Source: CBFGRU01 sp965651255
GTDB taxonomy: Bacteria; Planctomycetota; Phycisphaerae; Phycisphaerales; SM1A02
Direction: 5' to 3'
Assembly (NCBI GenBank): GCA_965651255.1
Contig: CBFGRU010000082.1
Span: forward strand, 1 to 11,622
DNA: 11,622 nt
The notes beneath the pieces are model-generated. The model made no database searches, was not told the DNA's origin, and saw only the letters and a list, made by a program, of their open reading frames with translations. A program made the position numbers and the translations under genes. Within the stretch, counting starts at the first letter, position 1. Each line of letters opens with the position of its first letter. Below are positions 7,081 through 11,622 of the stretch, piece after piece.

Positions 7081-7156
7081 CCGAATCTTCCTTGACAACC
7101 CTGACCATTGCTCGGCAGAACACCGTTCAACGTGCAGGGTGGAGTGTTCAAATCAC

Positions 7157-7810
7157 TCACGCGCGACGACGACGACGCGAGGCCAGGCCCGCGAGGCCGA
7201 GGAGCGCCAGTGCACCGGGGGTCGGCACGGCCGTGAAGCCGAACGACCAGCCGTTCATGGAACCGGTATCACCAGCAGCCCAGTCGTAGATCAACAGGGT
7301 CCAGGTGCCGTTCACGTTTTCGCCGTTGAACGCGGCGAAGGTATCAGTGTCATTCGTCCAGGCGCCCAGATCCTGACCGTAGGTTCCAGCCGGCATTGCT
7401 GTGGTATCGGGCAGTTCTGCACCCGTCGCCTCGAAGCGGTAGTTCCCACCATCAAAGTCGTTGCTGTTTCCGAAACCGGTGCCGGTGAACCCGGGACGAT
7501 GGAAAATGGTGACATCGGTGCCATTCGGGCTGACGAGCACGGCATGCAGGTCGCCGCCCCACGTGTGGAAAAGACCTTCAAAGGTCACGTGGTCGAGCGA
7601 GGCGATGGTGTAGTTGTCGGCCACGTTGATCGTCGAAACGAACGGCGTCAGGCCCGAGAGGTCCGGCCACGTGCTGCCGCCGCCCGAGTACCCAGTGCCG
7701 CCATCCGGTGGGACGGTTCCGCCAGCGCCGCCGCCGTAGTTAAAGCCACCTGCGGCCGCCATGCCAGCCAACGCGATGAAACCTGCTGAAGCGATCAATG
7801 TTTTCTTCAT
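7157..7810 (-). CDS. Secreted P-domain-like protein with PEP-CTERM-type sorting tail
   Basis: The 217-residue product is exported. A signal peptide (MKKTLIASAGFIALAGMAAA) is followed by a Gly-rich segment (21-47). Residues about 57-193 resemble a proprotein-convertase P domain, a beta-sandwich usually found beside subtilisin-like proteases: GGDLHAVLVSPNGTDVTIFH, then GENVNGTWTLLIYDWAAGDT and GWSFGF. The C terminus has PTPGA (196-200), a hydrophobic helix (201-210) and RRRRR (212-216), the tripartite tail processed by exosortase/archaeosortase-type enzymes, in the variant typical of Phycisphaerae. There is no protease domain. The ATG at 7810 is chosen because it begins the signal peptide and has purine-rich GAGGAAGAAG upstream (7818-7827); an in-frame ATG at 8107 would add 99 residues before the signal. 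Probably a cell-surface protein; ligand unknown. Confidence 0.85.
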   Translation of the reverse strand: MKKTLIASAGFIALAGMAAAGGFNYGGGAGGTVPPDGGTGYSGGGSTWPDLSGLTPFVSTINVADNYTIASLDHVTFEGLFHTWGGDLHAVLVSPNGTDVTIFHRPGFTGTGFGNSNDFDGGNYRFEATGAELPDTTAMPAGTYGQDLGAWTNDTDTFAAFNGENVNGTWTLLIYDWAAGDTGSMNGWSFGFTAVPTPGALALLGLAGLASRRRRRA

Positions 7811-8445
7811 GATTGTTCTTCTTCCTCTTCTCTCCGAAGATTCGCATACGTCGGCACCATCGCCGTCCGCCTGCCTGCCAGACACCTCGTGGGTCGCTTC
7901 CAATCTCTCCAGCACATACTGGCCGAAGAAACTAGTCGCTGATGAGGATGACATCTCCTCTGCGCCGCTCCCTAGAGGGGGAACAGCACCACACGGTGCC
8001 AAATTATCACGCTTGCGATCTCTTGCAAGGAGAATCCTGCCGCATTCCGCGGGAAATCGCGGCTGGCGTGCGCCAGCGATGCTCTCTTGAAGCTCTTTTT
8101 CGACCAAAGTCGCCCTACCTTAACAATACGCACGTTCCGACATTCAAGTGACGCGCTGAGAACTGGGTTCGGCCGCGGTGGCCGGACGACTCTTGATGCA
8201 AAGCTGGGAAAATCGAAGAGTTACGCTTGCGGCGGTCACACCTGCGCAGTAGTTTCTGGTGTGCCGGTCGAAGAAGCCGCATGGAGTGATCCACTCTTTG
8301 CGAGTCCATTCTTTGGCCCACGCGGGTCTCGTGGTCAGCGGGCATCTGCTCGCGGATGACACGCCCGTACAATGGAGTGTTCAGAACGGTCCCCCGGCCA
8401 TTGCGGCCGTCGCCGGCTCGGCGAGAAACGAGGAAGCAAGACAAC
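7811..8445. other. 635-nt gene-free divergent region
   Basis: This region separates two divergent genes for exported proteins. Neither strand shows a credible coding region; the in-frame extensions of both neighbours lack family features. It holds a near-palindrome at 8062-8077 (GCTGGCG/CGCCAGC), a GATAAT at 8008-8003 on the minus strand with no good -35, and a series of plus-strand hairpins at 8167-8296 listed separately. A TACAAT at 8368-8373 (plus) is a possible -10 for the 605-aa gene, also without a clear -35. Confidence 0.5.
8167..8296 (+). other. Cluster of hairpins upstream of the 605-aa secreted protein gene (possible structured leader)
   Basis: In order: GTTCGGCC/GGCCGGAC at 8167-8187 (8 bp with one wobble, 5-nt loop); ACTCTTGAT/ATC-G-AAGAGT at 8189-8221 (9 bp, one bulged G, 14-nt loop GCAAAGCTGGGAAA); a weak stem TGCG/CGCA with inner GGT/ACC at 8228-8247; and GAGTG/CACTC at 8284-8296 (3-nt loop). 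The first two are separated by one base. Whether they are transcribed is unknown because no convincing promoter upstream was found. They match no RNA family I recognise. Confidence 0.35.
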
Positions 8446-10263
8446 ATGAAAGCACGATTTCTCCTTGGCACAGCGGTTTTGACGGGCTCCGCGGTGCTGG
8501 TTGGCCAACTCAGCGCCGCGAATGATGGACGCCGCCCCGGGCAAGCAGGCGGAAACGGCTCGGGGAACCTGATGGCCCCCGCCGGTGAAGATATCTACGA
8601 CATTGCGATCTGCGGCCTTGCTTCGCTGAGCCAGTTCGGCAAGGTCGGAACCTTCCCGAACGGAACGGTCGGACTTGCATTTCAAACGACGGGGCTGAAC
8701 TTCAACAACGGGCAGAACAGCAAACAGTTGCCGTGGTTCCAGAGTCCACAGGTTCATCACCCGGTCATCGGCATGAACCTGTACCGCGTCAACGGTGATG
8801 GACGACTCGAACAGATCGGCATGAGCTGGCTCAAGCACGCCTGGTTTGCAGTCCAGGGCACCAGTTGTGGTTCCTGCCAGTCATCGGGCACCGGATCGAT
8901 TCTGGGTGTTGGATGCGCAGACATCTACGGCGCGAGTCTGAACGCGGATAAGTTCTGGCTCGGCCCGCGCTGGGAAGTGAACACCATCGAAAACATCTGG
9001 ATGGATGGCGTTTCCTGGGCGGGAAGTCACTTCGCGCGGAACAGTCAGAACGGTGACAGCGGCCCTCACGGACCTGTTGAACATCTCTTGCGCGTCCGCA
9101 TGAGTGACCTCGTCACGCCGAACTCGACGTACTACTACGAAGGGTTCTACCACCTCAACAAGAAGGTGGGCGATGCGAACTGGGGCCAGGTCAAGGAAAC
9201 CCCGGAGCGGTACAAGAACAATATTGCCCATCGGCGGACGCTCCCCAACCACACCGGAAGCGGCAACTTCAGTTTCGGCTCGACCGGACCTTCGCACACC
9301 TACGGTCCGGTGGTCGATGTCTGGGGCGATACGCAAGCGACCGCGATGCCGCTGGATGATGGCGCACTGTACGTCTCATCCCGCGTCGTCGAGGATGGCA
9401 ATCAGTACCGGTACGAGTATGCCGTTCACAATTTCAATGTTCACCGGGAGGTTCAAAGCTTCGCGGTGCCGTTCCCTGCTTCCGCGCCGTTGACTGAGGT
9501 CGGCTTCCACGCGGTGCGCGACGGGTACTGGGATGCCAGCGGCAATTTCGTCAATGAAGCAACGATGTACGATTTCCAGGATTGGGAGACGTCCATCAAT
9601 AACGGCATGCTGACCTTCTCAGCTCCGGCGCCGGAAGGCGAAGTGTTCCCGAACACTCTGCGCTACGGCATGACCTATACCTTCTGGTTCACCACAGACG
9701 TTGCGCCGACCGATGGCAGCGTGTCCATGCAGCCCTACAAAGATGGCGGTACGGTTGATGAGTTCAGCGCAACCGCCCGTGTGCCGGAAGTCACCGGTGA
9801 GATCGTTGCCCTCTCGAGCGTCGAGGTCGTCTTCGGTCACCTCATTTCCGGTGGTCTGGCCGAGATTACAACCTCGGACAACAACTCATTGCGCGTGCGT
9901 TCACAGTTCGGGTTTACCGCGATTGAACCCAACATAGCATCGCTGAGAATCCTCGGCGCATCACCAGTGCTGAATCCATCGGCGATGAGCGTGACCGCGG
10001 AGGGCCGCCTGAATCACCCGATCGGCGTTGTCAAAGTAAGAATGCAGGATTACGACAATGACCAACTCGTGCTGATCGGTCAGTTCAACCGCACGAACAC
10101 GGAGAGCACTTCGGTCATCGAGAACATCGCCAATCCTGCATCGTTCGTTCGAGATGCGGACGGACAAGTCGAACTGCAGGTTCGTACAGTCGTCACGGCG
10201 GTCTTCACGGCCCTTGGTTTCGATGATTATCATGATCTCATCGAAGTGTCGGTGACCGAGTAA
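8446..10263 (+). CDS. Large secreted protein of a planctomycete hypothetical family
   Basis: The 605-residue product has a signal peptide (MKARFLLGTAVLTGSAVLVG, probable cleavage after SAA at 23-25). I do not know its function. Residues about 48-180 contain DIAICGLASLSQFG, HPVIGMNLYR (105-114), EQIGMSWLKHAWFAVQG (122-138), a Cys group C141xxC144...C157 and LGPRWEVN (172-179). This set resembles hypothetical secreted proteins seen repeatedly in planctomycetes, but I know of no assigned role. A central region rich in aromatic residues (about 220-450) looks beta-structured. The last ~115 residues form a second module (SLRVRSQFGF...GASPVLNP...) that may be a separate beta domain. There is no PEP-CTERM tail or transmembrane anchor. 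GAGGA at 8430-8434 is 11 nt before the start; the in-frame ATG at 8356 is rejected because it would bury the signal peptide. Confidence 0.85.
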   Translation: MKARFLLGTAVLTGSAVLVGQLSAANDGRRPGQAGGNGSGNLMAPAGEDIYDIAICGLASLSQFGKVGTFPNGTVGLAFQTTGLNFNNGQNSKQLPWFQSPQVHHPVIGMNLYRVNGDGRLEQIGMSWLKHAWFAVQGTSCGSCQSSGTGSILGVGCADIYGASLNADKFWLGPRWEVNTIENIWMDGVSWAGSHFARNSQNGDSGPHGPVEHLLRVRMSDLVTPNSTYYYEGFYHLNKKVGDANWGQVKETPERYKNNIAHRRTLPNHTGSGNFSFGSTGPSHTYGPVVDVWGDTQATAMPLDDGALYVSSRVVEDGNQYRYEYAVHNFNVHREVQSFAVPFPASAPLTEVGFHAVRDGYWDASGNFVNEATMYDFQDWETSINNGMLTFSAPAPEGEVFPNTLRYGMTYTFWFTTDVAPTDGSVSMQPYKDGGTVDEFSATARVPEVTGEIVALSSVEVVFGHLISGGLAEITTSDNNSLRVRSQFGFTAIEPNIASLRILGASPVLNPSAMSVTAEGRLNHPIGVVKVRMQDYDNDQLVLIGQFNRTNTESTSVIENIANPASFVRDADGQVELQVRTVVTAVFTALGFDDYHDLIEVSVTE

Positions 10264-10293
10264 ACGCATCGAGCGACTTGCAAACAGAATCAG

Positions 10294-10329
10294 GCGGGGC
10301 GGATCGTATGATCTGCCCCGCTTTTCTTT
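10294..10329 (+). terminator. Intrinsic terminator of the 605-aa secreted protein gene
   Basis: GCGGGGCGGATC (10294-10305) pairs with GATCTGCCCCGC (10310-10321) as a 12-bp stem with one G-U wobble and a GTAT loop, followed by TTTTCTTT. It begins 30 nt after the stop at 10263, and the wobble makes it stronger on the plus strand. Confidence 0.92.
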
Positions 10330-10411
10330 CATCGTGACGAACAGCCACAATCTCACCGATGGCTACACTTGAAGACTCGTCGTTGGCCTTAGATCGGAGC
10401 TTGCACGAACG

Positions 10412-11416
10412 ATGAACACCGCTGCTGTCGATGCACCGAACCCACTCCGAGTGACACTGAGTGTCATTCTTCTGCGGGTACTCCTGCCGCTGTACATCCT
10501 CGCTGGCGTGCTCATGAAGCTCCTCTTTGCTCGACCTTCAGAGTTGCCACAATGGATTCAGTCGCGCCTTCTGGAATCTTCGCTGACGACGGACGTTCGC
10601 CCAACGCTTCTGGCATTCATCATTCTGGTTGAACTGGTTGCGGTCCTGGTGATGGTGCTGCTGCCGCGATTCGCGCGCATGGTCGGCGCGGTGATTCTCG
10701 CGGCGTTTCTCTTTGTGCTCATCTCGGAAGTCACGTATCTGGCAAATCGCTACCCGCTGATGCAGGCGCTCTTTGACGGGAGCTGCGGTTGTTTCGGCGA
10801 AGCGGTCGCCATCGCACCGGGTGTCATGCTCATCATCGACGGGGTCCTCCTCATCCTGCTCATGTTGACCAGCCGCCGTGCGCTGCCGACCACTGACATC
10901 GAGAAGTCTCGAGTGGTTGCGCTGGTGACCTTGTCGCTCCTGAGTGCGGTTCTTGCATTCCAGGCGCCGCTGCTATCCGGCCGCCTTTCGCAGGATGTGC
11001 TCGCGGACAATGTCCTGCGTCCGCATTACTGGATCGGAAAGCCGTTCTCTGAGACGCCGTTGGCGCGCATCGTCGATATCGACCCCACGATGCTTGGCGG
11101 TGGGAAGCAACACTGGGTGTTTTACCGCAAGTCCTGCAGTGTTTGTCACGGTCTGTTTGAGGATGACTATTCTGGCCTTGAACTGCCGGAGGGACTGACC
11201 GCGGTGGTGGCGATCCATGTGCCCCACCCGCCGGGCGCGCCGCCGCCAAGCTCGGAAGAAGAAATCGAGTGCCCCACGTGCGAGTTTGTAGAGCTGGACC
11301 CGAATGTGGATTGGCTCGTCTCGACTCCGGGCACGGTCATCATCGAGGACGGAATCATTGTCGAGTACATCGACGGCCAGATCGGTACAGTCAACTGGCG
11401 CAGCGGTGATATCTGA
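10412..11416 (+). CDS. MauE/DoxX-like membrane protein fused to a thioredoxin-like domain
   Basis: The 334-residue product has five predicted membrane helices (about 15-38, 64-85, 88-110, 133-153, 168-188). The SCGCFG motif at 124-129 lies between helices 3 and 4 and is characteristic of the MauE/DoxX-type redox membrane family. After the fifth helix, residues about 205-334 look like a thioredoxin-like domain: WVFYRKSCSVCHGLFED with C242xxC245 after a beta strand, and STPGTVIIEDGIIVEYIDG with the Thr-Pro (305-306) at the cis-Pro position before the last strand pair. A second pair, C287xxC290 (CPTC), lies in an insertion after a Pro-rich segment. Membrane and soluble thiols in one chain suggest electron transfer for disulfide exchange across the membrane; this is inference. 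The start is supported only by a distant GGAG (10396-10399). It stands between a terminator and purD. Confidence 0.8.
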   Translation: MNTAAVDAPNPLRVTLSVILLRVLLPLYILAGVLMKLLFARPSELPQWIQSRLLESSLTTDVRPTLLAFIILVELVAVLVMVLLPRFARMVGAVILAAFLFVLISEVTYLANRYPLMQALFDGSCGCFGEAVAIAPGVMLIIDGVLLILLMLTSRRALPTTDIEKSRVVALVTLSLLSAVLAFQAPLLSGRLSQDVLADNVLRPHYWIGKPFSETPLARIVDIDPTMLGGGKQHWVFYRKSCSVCHGLFEDDYSGLELPEGLTAVVAIHVPHPPGAPPPSSEEEIECPTCEFVELDPNVDWLVSTPGTVIIEDGIIVEYIDGQIGTVNWRSGDI

Positions 11417-11433
11417 AACGCAATCGTTGCGTT
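11417..11433 (+). other. Perfect hairpin immediately after the membrane-redox gene
   Basis: AACGCAA (11417-11423) and TTGCGTT (11427-11433) pair perfectly around TCG, starting at the base after the stop codon. No T tract follows, so it is at best a weak terminator or an mRNA 3'-end stabiliser; as DNA it is also a 17-bp dyad near the purD start. Confidence 0.4.
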
Positions 11434-11500
11434 GTTCACATCATCGCTTTCATCCAGCATCATGCCGGTCCCGGCGACAGTTTCTCGCTACACTCCGAAC

Positions 11501-11622
11501 ATGCCCAGACCTCTTCCCTGTCCGAACCGGTGCAACGTGCTGCTCGTTGGCGGTGGTGGACGCGAACATGCACTTGCCTGGAGACTTCAGCAGTCGCCAC
11601 GAATGGGCGACCTGTGGCTGAC
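11501..11622 (+). CDS. purD: Phosphoribosylamine-glycine ligase PurD (N-terminal 40 codons, cut by window edge)
   Basis: PurD (GAR synthetase) joins glycine to 5-phosphoribosylamine using ATP in purine synthesis. The visible frame reads MPRPLPCPNR then CNVLLVGGGGREHALAWRLQ and QSPRMGDLWL. The NVLLVGGGGREHALAWxLxQSP stretch is the characteristic PurD N terminus. The ten residues before it are slightly longer than usual. No Shine-Dalgarno is visible; GCTACACT ends 6 nt before the ATG, so the message could be leaderless. A near-cognate start within the first ten codons cannot be excluded. About 390 further residues should lie to the right. Confidence 0.93.
   Translation, partial: MPRPLPCPNRCNVLLVGGGGREHALAWRLQQSPRMGDLWL

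Noticed and set aside
6977..7123. 49-residue N-terminal extension of the halogenase-like protein
   Set aside because: It would include an intrinsic terminator (7049-7080) and adds low-complexity residues before the FAD-binding strand, which normally lies close to the N terminus.
7811..8107. 99-residue N-terminal extension of the P-domain protein
   Set aside because: A clear signal peptide and purine-rich ribosome site begin at 7810; the upstream part resembles no secreted-protein N terminus.
8195..8214. Possible c-di-GMP-I (GEMM) riboswitch suggested by GATGCAAAGC
   Set aside because: The characteristic GGCAAACC hairpin before it and the second receptor stem after it are absent; the shared bases sit in the loop of a simple hairpin.

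Overview
The window looks like chromosomal DNA from a planctomycete, most likely of the Phycisphaerae type. Three things in the sequence suggest this: a secreted protein ending in PTPGA, a hydrophobic stretch and five arginines (a PEP-CTERM-like sorting tail typical of that group); a large exported protein carrying the HPVIGxNLYR...EQIGMSWLKHxxxA signature that I associate with planctomycete hypothetical proteins; and GC-rich coding DNA. The taxonomic call is inference. No insertion sequence, phage gene, CRISPR array or replication origin is visible.

Positions 1-4316, all on the minus strand, form a heavy-metal efflux operon. In order of transcription it has a small cysteine-containing secreted protein (141 aa), a TolC-type outer-membrane lipoprotein (CusC/CzcC role), a lipoprotein periplasmic adaptor (CusB/CzcB role) with an unusual N-terminal chain of CxxC/CxxH zinc-ribbon-like half-sites interrupted by a His/Asp-rich linker, and the N-terminal third of the RND pump (CusA/CzcA role), which runs off the left edge. 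TolC and adaptor genes are 3 nt apart, adaptor and pump 42 nt apart. A TATAAT box lies 8 nt before the first start codon, so the message may be leaderless; an imperfect 11-bp-arm inverted repeat upstream is a possible operator. No regulator gene is in view.

Positions 4400-4525 (minus) hold a tRNA-Tyr(GTA) with its own sigma70-like promoter. Facing away on the plus strand is a GmhA-like sedoheptulose-7-phosphate isomerase (4608-5198). It converges on a minus-strand flavin-dependent halogenase-like oxidoreductase (5249-6976). Upstream of that, separated by a strong intrinsic terminator, is a small secreted P-domain protein with the PEP-CTERM-like tail (7157-7810).

A 635-nt gene-free divergent region (7811-8445) with several hairpins separates this from the plus-strand genes: a 605-aa secreted protein of unknown function with its own terminator, a MauE/DoxX-like membrane protein fused to a thioredoxin-like domain (10412-11416), and the first 40 codons of purD, cut by the right edge. 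Outside the efflux operon the genes look like ordinary unlinked transcription units. The parts most worth a second look are the metal-ribbon array with its small companion gene, the membrane thiol-redox fusion, and the halogenase-like enzyme.
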